12,955 nt of DNA from Cyclostephanos tholiformis (lineage: Eukaryota > Bacillariophyta > Thalassiosirophyceae > Thalassiosirales > Thalassiosiraceae): assembly GCA_036939975.1 (NCBI GenBank), contig JALLPB010000989.1, forward strand, positions 1 to 12,955, read 5' to 3'. Shown here piece after piece: positions 1 to 9,364 of this stretch (position 1 is the stretch's first letter; every line of letters begins with the position of its first letter). Made by a program: the position numbers and the translations under genes. The notes under the pieces are model-generated. The model searched no databases. It saw only the letters and a list, made by a program, of their open reading frames with translations, and was not told the DNA's origin.

Positions 1-113
1 TCCAGTCCCGTCAAATCTCAACAAACAGACGGTGCCTGTGAGATCAAGAAAAAAACAACACTCGCTAACACGCATGCTCACACACATGACATGCCAATAA
101 AAAACACACAAAA

Positions 114-1220
114 ATGCGAGCCTCCGCATCCGCCGCTCCACAGGCCACCACCATCCATGACGAGGAAAGCCCGACAATGGGTGAGGTGAGTGACGTCGTC
201 TACGATGACACCACTGTCGTTGATGACAACGACGACGACATGAGCGACGTAGACGACAAGGGGGATGACGCCATGTTTAGTCATGCCACCCGGGACATCA
301 TGAACCGGGTGGGGCGGAAGGTAGGGACGGCAGCAAGGGAGGATTGCCGCTTCCGTGAGCACTTCGGCGCGCCCTTTGCAATCGTGCGAATGGTGTGGGA
401 TATGCTGGTGGAGGGGGGTCTGCTCCCCAAGAAGGGTGAGCCAAAGCATCTGCTTTGGACGCTCTATTTTTTGAAGTGCTACCCAAATGAGGGTCCCGGA
501 TGCGCCGCCGTCGGAGCATCAACGGATGCCATCGACCCCAAGACAATGTGCAAGTGGGTGTGGCTCTTCCTTGAGTGCATCAGCGAGCTCGCAGACGAAG
601 TGGTGAGTCTTTTTTCACATCGTGTCTTTGCAAAACATGATCTCACCCCCTCCGCTCGTCGTCATCGCTCTCTTGCAAAATGCAGATCAACTTCAACAGC
701 CGTCTTATCGATGACGAGCTGAACGATTGTCTCATGACAATCGACGGCACCGACTTTCACATCCAGCAGAAGGGGGTCGCCAAGAGGGGGAACGCCTTCG
801 GTTCCCTCAAGTACGCGGGCAAGTCCGTGCTCCACTACGAGCTCAGCATCGATATCCTCAAGGGAAATCTTGTCTGAGTGGAGGGGCCATACTCCGCCGG
901 CGCCTGGCCAGACATCAAGATATTCTTAAACACCCTTGCCGGGCACCTCCTGCCGGGTGAACGCATCGAGGCCGACAATGGCTACGTGGGGCATCTCGAC
1001 AAGATCAAGTGCCCCAACAACGACTGCAATCCTGAGAGAAATCTCGGGATGCAGTCAGCGGTGAGGTCTCGTCACGAGACCTTCAACGGCCGCCTGAAGA
1101 ACTGGGGGATCCTCGAGAACCCAGCTCTGCGTCGCCAACGGAGAGCCGCTCTTCGAGGTGGAGTACGGCGATGGGTTGGGATTTGATGATGACAAGTCCG
1201 ATGAGTCTAATAGCACCTAG
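114..1220 (+). pseudogene. PIF/Harbinger-like DDE transposase (DDE_Tnp_4 type), degraded
   Basis: The protein would be the nuclease that cuts and moves a Harbinger-type DNA transposon. The start at 114 has an A-rich context and opens an acidic N-terminus (DDNDDDMSDVDD). A helical region follows, then the catalytic core after an intron (603-685). The DDE triad is visible: D at 743-745 in TIDGTDFHI, D at 974-976 in EADNGY, and E at 1076-1078 in RHETFNGRLKNWGIL. Two lesions are seen. An in-frame TGA at 875-877 splits DILKGNLV from VEGPYSAG; family knowledge suggests a Trp codon there. After GILE (about 1118) the original frame leaves homology, and QLCVANGEPLFEVEYGDG appears in another frame from 1122, ending at TAG 1218-1220. 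About 25 residues usually between these parts seem missing. No terminal inverted repeats or target-site duplication could be identified. Alternative: a domesticated transposase relative, but the lesions argue against function. Confidence 0.85.
603..685 (+). other. Spliceosomal intron in the transposase pseudogene (83 nt)
   Basis: The donor is GTGAGT at 603 and the acceptor TGCAG ends at 685. Removal is in phase 0 and joins ...ISELADEV to INFNSRLIDDELND. The intervening DNA is pyrimidine-rich near its 3' end and reads out of the conserved transposase frame. The clean junction suggests the gene was spliced when intact. Confidence 0.85.
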
Positions 1221-1358
1221 TAATCACTTAGTAACATTTCATTTATAACAATAGAGTCTCCTATTAGATATCTTACAATACTAGCAGTAACAAATAGTAA
1301 TGGAAGATGGTTACATTATGATGATGTAACACAATAATAATACCTATTATGATAATAG
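1206..1358. repeat. AT-rich cluster of short inverted repeats after the transposase
   Basis: Three perfect inverted pairs lie close together: TCTAATAG at 1206-1213 with CTATTAGA at 1261-1268; GTTACAT at 1310-1316 with ATGTAAC at 1324-1330; and the near-palindrome CTATTAT-G-ATAATAG at 1344-1358. The stretch is far more AT-rich than the flanking exons. It may be a transposon end, a MITE remnant or just AT-rich spacer; no target-site duplication was recognised. Confidence 0.45.
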
Positions 1359-1678
1359 AGTGCTACGGAGTGGACTGTGCTGGGCACCCTTTTGGGGGCT
1401 TCCCCCCCATTTCCCTCAAGTTCCTTCAAATTCGCCTTTTTACACTACCATACCTACCGGTGTAGGTACAATATCTCCTGCCTGCTCTCTATCTCATTCT
1501 CTCCCTAAAATATTATTATTCCCTCATCTTCAGCCCCGCCTGCCCCCCTACCCTTTATTTTGCACAACACATCCACGTGGACATCAATTACCTACTCTAC
1601 ACACTAACAGCCAGCATTACGCACACAAGGCAACATACATAATATCATTCCCCCCCCCCCGAAAAAACCATCATCACC

Positions 1679-1711
<33 letters not shown>

Positions 1712-1725
1712 ACCCCCCCGCAAAA
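1359..1725 (+). promoter_or_regulatory. Promoter and 5' leader of the oxidoreductase gene
   Basis: This stretch is open in the frame of the downstream gene but reads as pyrimidine-rich, low-complexity DNA (CCCT, CAC and CAT runs), so I treat it as promoter/leader. It ends in a C-tract, a perfect (CAT)11 microsatellite at 1679-1711, another C-run and the A-rich start context before ATG 1726. No reliable TATA box or initiator was identified. Confidence 0.4.
1679..1711. repeat. (CAT)11 microsatellite in the 5' leader
   Basis: Eleven perfect CAT units, with further imperfect CAT/CAC units just upstream (1669-1678), end 14 bases before the proposed start codon at 1726. The location implies a variable-length 5' leader. 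Confidence 0.9.
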
Positions 1726-4700
1726 ATGCGCATGGGCGGTCCCACCACGAGGAGGAGGTCTCACCGCGGCGGCACCGGAGGCGATCGGTCCGGGAAAGGC
1801 GATGGGACGACGACGAAAACGACGTCGTCGTCGATGACGAATCCCAACGGCGCGCGACCCAAGTACAGCTCCCCGACCATGATCGTCGGTCGGGTATCGC
1901 CGAACGTCATCGAATCGATATACGCGCCGAAATTGCTGGACATGGCGATACGTAGCGTCGAGGCATACGCCGACGAGGCGCTGCTGTTACGCGAGGGGTG
2001 GGTGGGAGGATCGGCGTCATCGTCGTTGGGGGGGGTGGAGGGGGGGACGGCGGGGGACTCCTCGTCGTCACGAAACGACGACGAATGCGAGGGGGAGTTG
2101 GCGGAGTTGGGGGAGGGGGAGGAATTGGACCTCGATGGCGACGTCGTGTTCCAGGCGACGACTTCCACCGAGGAGACGATCGACGTCGTCACCCCCCTCC
2201 CCGCCGTCGACCCTCCTGCCGCTACCGCCCCCACCACCGTGGCGCCCCATCGTGCCGCGACGATGACGACGACGACGAGTCGTCTATTCTCGTACCAGCG
2301 CGACGTCGACGAACTGTCATCCCTGCTACTCGAAACGTCGTCCCACTTCTCGTCGCCATCGAACGCGTGGCGGGTGCACGCGAATGCCGCGAAGTTCGAG
2401 CGTCTCCTCGACGAGCGGTACGGTCGATTGCGCCCGTTCGTCGAGAGGTATCCCGAGATAGAGACCTTCGTGCGCAACGTCCAGAGGAAGTACGCCATGG
2501 GGGACATGTCGCCATTCCGATCCAGGGGCGCGAAGATGCCGGTGTCGAGGACCACGGCCATCATGGGCTTGATCATGATGCAACGACAGGGCGTGCGCGT
2601 GGACGCACTGATATTGGTCGCGACGTTCTGCCTAGTTGGTTTGCAACCGTGGGCGCTCGTTACGCTAGTGGCGCTCGGTAGGTGGGAGATGGATAGGAGG
2701 AGGGGACGGAGGGTGAGGGGTATGCCCGGGAGGGGCAAAATGAAAATTTGCGAGCCGTACTATGCCAGGGGAGGGGGGTGGGGGGGAGGAGAAGGAGGGG
2801 GAGGAGAGCGAGGAGGAGGAACGTTCCAGGAAGTACGAGATACTGACGCGTCCGGTCGGATCGAAGTTCAATCCCGCCGACCTTAGCCTTCGCGACGATC
2901 GTCACGACGTCCTCCTCCTAGGATCGGGTATCGAGACCTTGTACGCGGGTGCCCTCCTCGCACGCGCCGGTCGGAAGGTTTGCGTACTGTCGCCATCGAT
3001 CGACGTGTCCGGTTGCGAGGTGATGGAAAATTGTCCCAGGAACGGTAAGTTCGCGAACGTGCCGTTCGACGTGCGCGGTACCGACGTCGCCCACCTATCG
3101 CGTCAGCAGGCCCTGTTGGCGCCGGCGCTATGCACGTCGACGGATACGCAGGGGGGGATACGATTCGCGCGCATCGGGAGCGATAGGGACGGGTACGCCC
3201 ACACCATCTTGTCCGTGCCTGGACTTGGCGGTGCCGCCGCCGGTGGCGTCGGCGGCGGCGCGAATGGCGAGGCAGTACCGGTGGTGATCAACGCCGGCGG
3301 ACCGTATGCCCTCGCCGAGTACTGCTCGACTCGGCTCGGGGACGGATATCCCTCCACAGACTTGGACGGTAACGTCGACGAGGGCGCTTCCACGTGCCTC
3401 GGATACGTCAGGGCATGTCGTCAGATCAACGACGTATCCGGCGATTACTACCTATCCAAGCTATTCGGCAGCGGCGGCGGCGCGTCATCGTCAAAATCGA
3501 CGGCCGCGTCCGAATCGAACAATGCCTATCAGCAGGCGTCGATCCGATCGACGTCGGGATTCCTCAACAGGTGTCTGCCCCTCAATCCACACGTTCGATC
3601 GCTAATGGCCGCGATCGGCATGCCGAACGAGAATCTGTCCCCCGACGACACCAGCATTGCCGCGCACGTCACCCACCTGTGCGCCATGCTCAGCGAGGAG
3701 GGTATGGCGTACCCCATCGGCGGACCCAGGGCCGTGTGCCACGCGTTGGCGAGCGTCATCGAACAGTGTGACGGACGGGTGGTGGGAGGGGTCAGTCTGC
3801 AGGAGCTGCTATTCGACGGGCCAATGTCGGAGAAGAAGGAGGATCACGACACGAAAATCAACAACAACAACACAAACAACAACGACAACAAGGAAAACGG
3901 CGACGGCAATGCCGCACCCTCCGAGGTCGCCAGCGGTCCCAAGCCGCGATGCACGGGGGTGAGGCTCGAGAACGGATGCGATGTCAAAGTTTCAGAGAAC
4001 GGTGGCGCGGTGCTATCGACGATGGGCTTCATCCCGACCTTCCTACACCTCCTTCCCTCCGATGTGCGTACCCTTCACGGTGTCCCGCCGGGCCTGCCCG
4101 CCGTTTCCGAACGTCGTCCGCTAATAAAAATCCTTGTGGGGTTGAACGGAACGAGGGAGGAGCTCGACTTGACCGGGGCCGATTGGTACCGACTGCCCAA
4201 TGCGACATTGCCCAGGGACGAGTTGGACCCCCTGACGGGCCAAGTTCAGTTCGGAAAGATCGGCTCAGACTTGTCCGGCGTGACGCTGGGAATGGTCGAC
4301 GAGGGCGAAAGCGAGACGACAGAAATATTGACGATAGAAAGTCGTGGCGGAGGAAGGGGCAAGCGAGGCAAGGTTAATGCCGTGTCGTCATCAATGTCTT
4401 CCTCGGCCCCCTCCAATACCACGAAGAAAATCCCTCGATCAAAGTTCACGTCCGGGTCATCGTGGATGAAGGTATCCTTTCCGAGCGCCAAGGATCCGAG
4501 CTGGTTCGATCGGTACGGTCCAATATCCACATGCGTTGTAACGATCGAGGCGGACGATGAATTCGTTCGCATGTTTGATACCAAGCCGAGGATTTACTCA
4601 ATCCTCAAGCATCCGATAGATACGACCCTGGGTCAACGCGTGATTAAGGATTTGTGCTTGACATTTCCACAGCTTGAAGGTGAGGGATGCGTAACCAAAG

Positions 4701-5156
4701 ACAATGCAGATTTTTTACTCTTTTTCCAATGATTTACTTACTCGTTTTTTGCTTGTTGCAACAGGTAAAATTGAATGCTTCCAAATCTCTGGTCCGTATC
4801 GATCAGGACTCATGCAAAACCCAGCTAGATTTGCCATCAAGGGCAACCGTCCAGAGATGGCATACCCGGGTCTCTTCATTGGCGGTGCAGACTTGACAGT
4901 GGCCGACTCCACTTCTGGAGCAATCGTTGGCGGATGGATGGCCGCCAATGCCATTGTCGGGTATAGCTTCATTGACCACGTGTACCTGAAAAAGAATATT
5001 ACGACCGACTTGCAGAGGTTTTTAGATGATCCCAGCATGGCTACAGAAAGAGATGGGGTGATAGTAGAAGATTTGGCAGTCCCATTTAAGCTTGGAAAAG
5101 GTAGCGGCGATGACAGTGTGACGGATCCGGCGGAATCAACTAAAGAGGAAAAATAG
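1726..5156 (+). CDS. FAD-dependent oxidoreductase, carotenoid isomerase/retinol saturase-like, with N-terminal membrane extension
   Basis: The probable role is redox or isomerisation chemistry on a polyene or other lipid substrate, by family resemblance only. ATG 1726 was chosen for its A-rich context and the non-protein-like leader before it. The N-terminal ~310 residues are low-complexity, then helical, with a membrane segment near 2605-2678 (LILVATFCLVGLQPW). The FAD domain begins near 2908 with DVLLLGSGIETLYAGALLAR, a dinucleotide-binding fold lacking the third classic glycine. Further family-like parts are EGMAYPIGGPRAVCHALASV (about 3700) and the C-terminal flavin motif YPGLFIGGADLTVADS (about 4864-4911). 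An Asn-rich insert sits at 3856-3915. Intron 4680-4764 gives FPQLEG-KIECFQ. The two halves are in different frames around 2768-2786: either a one-base indel (about 1114 residues) or an intron 2682-2829 (about 1065 residues). Alternative family: Rab GDI/REP-like fold, but the C-terminus favours carotenoid isomerase. It is longer than the roughly 500-650 residues usual for that family. Confidence 0.75.
2768..2786 (+). other. Frame switch in G-runs of the oxidoreductase gene
   Basis: Runs of 4, 6 and 7 G lie at 2768-2771, 2773-2778 and 2780-2786. Upstream coding (…GKMKICEPYYA) is in one frame; downstream coding (EEKEGEESEEEERSRKYEIL) is one base ahead. One surplus G would explain this, either as a real mutation or a homopolymer error. 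An intron with donor GTGGGA at 2682 and acceptor CCAG at 2829 (148 nt) also restores frame, but its donor is poor and it would remove the protein-like KMKICEPYYA segment. Confidence 0.65.
4680..4764 (+). other. Spliceosomal intron in the oxidoreductase gene (85 nt)
   Basis: The donor GTGAGG follows ...FPQLE and the acceptor CAACAG ends at 4764. It is phase 1: G4679 joins GT at 4765 to make a Gly codon, giving LEG-KIECFQISG. The interior is T-rich before the acceptor and the upstream frame ends inside it at 4730-4732. Splicing is needed to attach the conserved C-terminal FAD motif. Confidence 0.9.
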
Positions 5157-5500
5157 GAACATAATAATTTCAAGCTATAACTGCGCGTTGAGAGTGTTCT
5201 ACACAAACAGATGCTAGACTCAAAAGAGGAATGGGTCTTTGGTAGCAGGAACCCCTTCCTCATTAAATGTTGCCAAGGATGGCTAACTTTACTTGAACGA
5301 TCCGGTAAAACCGGCCTATGACCTGATAAAACTGGCTACCCAGAGAAGAAAATCTTCCCCAAGACGGGCAATTTGCGAAAGCAATGTTTTTCCAAGAGTA
5401 GCAAGATTGCTCGAGTGATCTGCCACATCAATGAATTGAGTAAGTGACCAGATCAGTGCAAGACACATACACACAGGGAGAGCATATTGTTTCTGCCTTC

Positions 5501-5626
5501 CAACCTTGATCTGATCAACTTCAATCTGAAGTTTCTCATTTACAACCTTGTGATCATCAGCTTCAATCTGAAGTTTCTCACATTTAACCTTGAGCTGATC
5601 AACTTAAATCTGAAGTTTCTCCACAA
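5501..5626. repeat. Three tandem 42-base units, with a fourth copy at 5885-5926
   Basis: Units start at 5501, 5543 and 5585, each with a core resembling CTTCAATCTGAAGTTTCTC; a separate copy starts at 5885. On the minus strand each unit encodes about 14 residues (EKLQIEVDQLKV plus two), matching two coiled-coil heptads. They are a coding repeat of the pseudogene rather than a spacer array. Confidence 0.85.
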
Positions 5627-5832
5627 GCTTTGAGGTGTTGAGCTGCTCTTCGACTACATGAGTCTTCAAAGTCGTCAAATGTTTTCCAACATGAGCCATA
5701 AGATTTTCCTGCCACTCTTTAAATCCTTAATTGATGAATCGTTGCTCATCAATCATAAACTGGTTAACATATTTTGACGTAGAGTTTCAAAATCTGATCC
5801 CATGGTTGAGCTGTGCAAGGCAGGACTCTCTT

Positions 5833-5961
5833 CTTCATCCAACGATGCTTCAAGAAATGAGTTTATTTTCATGTTTCTCCTCTCCAACCTTGAGCTGATC
5901 AACTTCAATCTGAAGTTTCGTTTCTGCTTCGTCCAACGATGCTTCAAGAATTGAGTTTATT
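5833..5961. repeat. 35-base direct duplication (5833-5867 and 5927-5961)
   Basis: The two copies share CCAACGATGCTTCAAGAA and differ at about two positions. On the minus strand they encode NSILEASLDE and NSFLEASLDE. Their 94-base offset is not a multiple of three, so the duplication itself places the second copy out of frame and may be the event that broke the gene. Confidence 0.8.
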
Positions 5962-6116
5962 AGCTTATCCATCAATTGCTTTCTTCATTCAGATAAAGAC
6001 GTTCTCAAGGGTGTTCTCATTCCGACTGATTGTGGGTTAATAGATTCATTGACCGTAGGCTCACTCAATCTACCGGTAAGTTTACTCCTTTTCCTCGTAG
6101 TCTTGACCTTGTTCAT

Positions 6117-6479
6117 CTTGGCAAGAGTGTGTTGAACCTAAAATGTGAGCTCCTTTTTATAGAAATTCTGATGTATTTTTTTAATAAGTGTGTTGACATG
6201 ACCTAAAACTGTGTTGATTCTGCTGAAAATGCGGTTAGATTGATGTTTTCTAACTGAAAAGTGATGTTTTCTGACCAGTGAAGATTGATGCAAATTAACG
6301 AGATGTCCTTCGACATTCTTCGATTACAACATGCTCCATTAAGGTATCACACATGCTAAGTTTTATTGCGTTTATCTTTATTGAATAGGAGGGTCCTCGA
6401 GGATACAATGTGCAGGCTTTCAATGGATCAAAGCATACAATAGCACGAATGTTAACAAAATGGCATCCATAATTTGCCT
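6117..6479. other. Intergenic region: 3' flank of the FG-GAP-like gene and 5' flank of the coiled-coil relic
   Basis: No credible coding sequence is seen. The right part is the 3' untranslated region of the minus-strand gene ending at 6480, with two AATAAA signals. The left part is AT-rich and contains a short direct repeat (GATGTTTTCT at 6241 and 6262). A minus-strand open frame here is out of frame with the real last exon. Confidence 0.5.
6362..6382 (-). promoter_or_regulatory. Poly(A) signals for the FG-GAP-like gene
   Basis: Two AATAAA hexamers on the minus strand, at 6382-6377 and 6367-6362, lie about 100-120 bases past the stop codon at 6482-6480. Their position fits a polyadenylation signal, although diatom signals are variable. 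Confidence 0.45.
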
Positions 6480-9329
6480 TCACCATCCATCGTCTATCAA
6501 TTGGAAACTTTCGTCCTCCCCAGAACCCATGGAAAATACGAGGACCTGTCAAGACGATTGTAGCCAAGGTCTCAACGGTCAGCAAAGTACTACGGAAGTT
6601 TAACGGAGTGATCTCCAGCAAATAATGAGCAACGCACCTTATCTTGTTCATAACATGGCACGTAAATCTTAGCATATCCACTTTCCTGCTCTGCTGAGTA
6701 CAAGTCGTCGTAACCGATCGCCAGACTTCCCACTGTGGATTGACACTTGATCTCGCACATGAGAGAATACTTCGTGCTCCTGTCTATCCTATTATCCATG
6801 CCATTGGGACATGGGTTCCCACCCTCGACGGGGCGCAAAATGTAAGCGGACTCGGCGCAGTCCCCCGATAGACCGATCAACGGCCGATGCCACTTCTTGT
6901 CCTTGCCCACGCCCCCCTCTCGCGTTGGGAAGAAAGTGTAGCAAAATCCAGGTGCGCCGGGATTTATCATGTTTCCCAAATGACCTTCAACCTTGAACCC
7001 AGTCGCAACCACGCTACGATGCCACGGTTTTGACTTCCAAGCGTCCCTGCCTGTGGGTATTCGATAGGCAAATAATGATCCTCCCTCTATTTTTGATTGG
7101 TCTGCGGTAAACGAAGGACTAGCATAGTCTGATGCTTTCTTATCCGTCGAGTAGTCTCGGTTAGATTTGGCATCGACGTCGCCGCCCCCTTCGACGAAGC
7201 TGCACTCGTGGCTCGTCACCAGCAGGTGAGAAAATGCATCCCCACCCTTCAACGAAACGACTGTGCTACCACTATCGATCACAGTGGGCTGGTTTGGGCA
7301 TCGTTTGGACGTGGCCACGCCATCCAAGTCCGCAAGGACGGAGCTAAATGCAGCCCCACAACGGTCGTCTATCGTTCTGCTGAATACTACCCTCGGATTG
7401 GGTCCGATTTGGAGCGAATGCAGCGTGACCTTTTTCGAGAAAAATTGACTAGCGAGGATCTCTACGGTATCATCGGAGGGGTCAAGATCCGCAACGCTGA
7501 ACATCACGTCGGGCCCCTCGTCCAAAACTCTATGGTGTAAAAGTTCGATCCGACACGATTCAGAGGGTGCGTGATGCGAATACATTTATCACGTTGGGGC
7601 GCGACTAAAATATAACCAAACTAACCTCAATTTCCACGGAGTATTGCGAGAATTGAACGGATCGAAGACTGTCCCATCCACATCAAGGGGAATTCCCGAA
7701 CCGGAAACGAAAGAATGAGGCCTGGGACATTCGAGCCAGACCAGCTGGCCCCTGCCAAAGGTTTTACCACCACCCTCGTGGTCCACGTTGCCCCCCCCGC
7801 GCAGGGTAACTCTTGCCCTCGCCGCGAGGATGCTAAGTCGACCGTCCCCCGTCAGATCCATCCAAACGGCCCTGTGGTAGAACCAATCCCCTTCCTCCGC
7901 GTTGATCGGTTCGCCCTGCAAGTTGGTTGTTCCGGTGAGGCAGTCCATCCATTCGTATATGCTGTTGCCGGGATTCCTAACAATGTAAAGACCGCCCTTG
8001 TCCTTCCCCGGGACTAGGAATCCATCCGTGACCAGGAGGGCATCATCGAGGATGTCATCGTCGTCGTCGTAATCGTCATCCCCCCCCCCCCCCCCCCCCC
8101 CCCCCGACGTCGGCATATTCGTGTACAGCCTCCTGGGCACGGACGTTACCTCGTTCGGCCACCTGATCGCCCTCGACGTCCTGTCGTTCGCGTTCGACAT
8201 CATCCCCGACGCCACGTCGAGTGTGTGTATCTCCCCCCTCTGATTCGTGAGGGAGAATCCCGTCATCCACAGTCGTTCCCCCCCCGCATCCCCGTGGCCG
8301 CGTCGTCGTCGTTGTTTCGTCTTCTCCTTGCCCCCCGATGGAGAGTATCCCCCCCCCCCGATGACGTCACCGCTCGATGACGACGACGACGACGACGACG
8401 GTGGCGGCGGTACGATGACGACGGCATCCTCGCGACGGGATTCCCAATCCTTCCACATCCCCAACGCCTCCCCCCCCGCCCCTCCCCGATGATGACGATC
8501 GACGTTGACCCCGGAACCACCGGACGACGAAAACGACGACGATCGCGACGACGACGATAGCAGCGAATATCCCGCCCCACCCCCCGACAGGAGGTTCACG
8601 TATCCGGGTCTCCTAACGTGTATTTCCGCGAGCAATTCGAGACTCAGGAATTCGTACCCGCCGCGCAATTCCCTCCTCTCGGACACGTCCAGCCAGTGGT
8701 GCACGTTGTCGTCGTAATTCGCGAGGCTCCTATCGAGGCTGGTGCCGTTGAGGTATATTCGCGATTCCGCCAATCCTAGGAAGCGATTCGTCGGATTGCG
8801 CATGACCGACACGTACAGCGGGTATCGTCCGGTGACGAAGCGCTGACGTCTCATGCTGTGCGATTTCGCCATCAGCGTGCGGTGTGTCCTGGACAGTCCC
8901 CGCCGCGACGACGACGACGACGGTGACGACGACGGGGGCGGGGGGGGGGGGGGGGGGGGGGGGGGGGAGGGGTAGGGGGAAGACGGCGATGGGGTCGGCG
9001 GGACCGCGACAGAGAGACGACGACGGCGTCCCCCCCCGGCGACGACGTCGTAGTTGGGATCAAACGACGACGACGTACGATGATCGTGTCGATCGATATC
9101 GTCGGCGCGTTCGGTTTCGTCGACGTCGATCGACGACGCGGACTGGCCCTCGAGCGAGCGGTCGTCACGGTCGCGATCGTCGAGGAGGCCGCGGTCGCGA
9201 TCGCCGCCGACGGTCGTAGTCGTAGTCGTCGTCGGCGGCGGCGGCAGCGCGCGGCGTACGACGACGTCGAATCCACGTCGTCGTCGAGGATGAGAGATGG
9301 TCGGGGGGGGGGGGAGGGAGAACGCGCAT

Positions 9330-9364
<35 letters not shown>

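Larger units (their letters stand above)
5316..6116 (-). pseudogene. Decayed coiled-coil protein gene with C-terminal membrane segment
   Basis: I do not recognise the family. Read on the minus strand, it opens at ATG 6116 with a basic N-terminus (MNKVKTTRKRSKLTGRLSEP), then heptad-like repeats (EKLQIEVDQLKV), then a hydrophobic stretch YALPVCMCLALIWSL, an apparent membrane span, and a tail ending at TAG 5318-5316. The frame is broken repeatedly: TGA after RTSLSE, a frameshift after HENKL near 5862, another frame change before NQFMIDEQRFIN near 5770, TAA after FINQ-like context, and TAA inside a repeat unit where its sister copies have GAA. The 42-base repeat units equal 14 residues, two heptads, so the protein was a repeat-built coiled coil, perhaps a tail-anchored tether. 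It lies between the 3' ends of two convergent genes. Confidence 0.65.

Noticed and set aside
1360..1725. Extending the oxidoreductase start upstream to 1360
   Set aside because: The frame is open but the translation is Pro/His/Ser low complexity ending in a CAT microsatellite; ATG 1726 has the A-rich start context seen at 114 as well.
1761..2738. Minus-strand open frame of 325 codons
   Set aside because: It mirrors the plus-strand oxidoreductase exon; its content is Ser/Pro/Thr low complexity caused by triplet bias, with no domain-like segment.
5302..5314. CCGGT-AAA-ACCGG hairpin as a transcription terminator
   Set aside because: A five-pair stem without a T-run, in a eukaryotic nuclear context where hairpin terminators are not used.
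5501..5626. CRISPR-like regular repeats of 42 bases
   Set aside because: The whole unit is repeated without unique spacers, the period equals 14 codons, and it encodes coiled-coil heptads in a eukaryotic-looking gene.
6295..6681. Minus-strand open frame of 128 codons
   Set aside because: It overlaps the last intron and exon of the FG-GAP-like gene in another frame; the spliced reading gives a better protein and a stop at 6482-6480.
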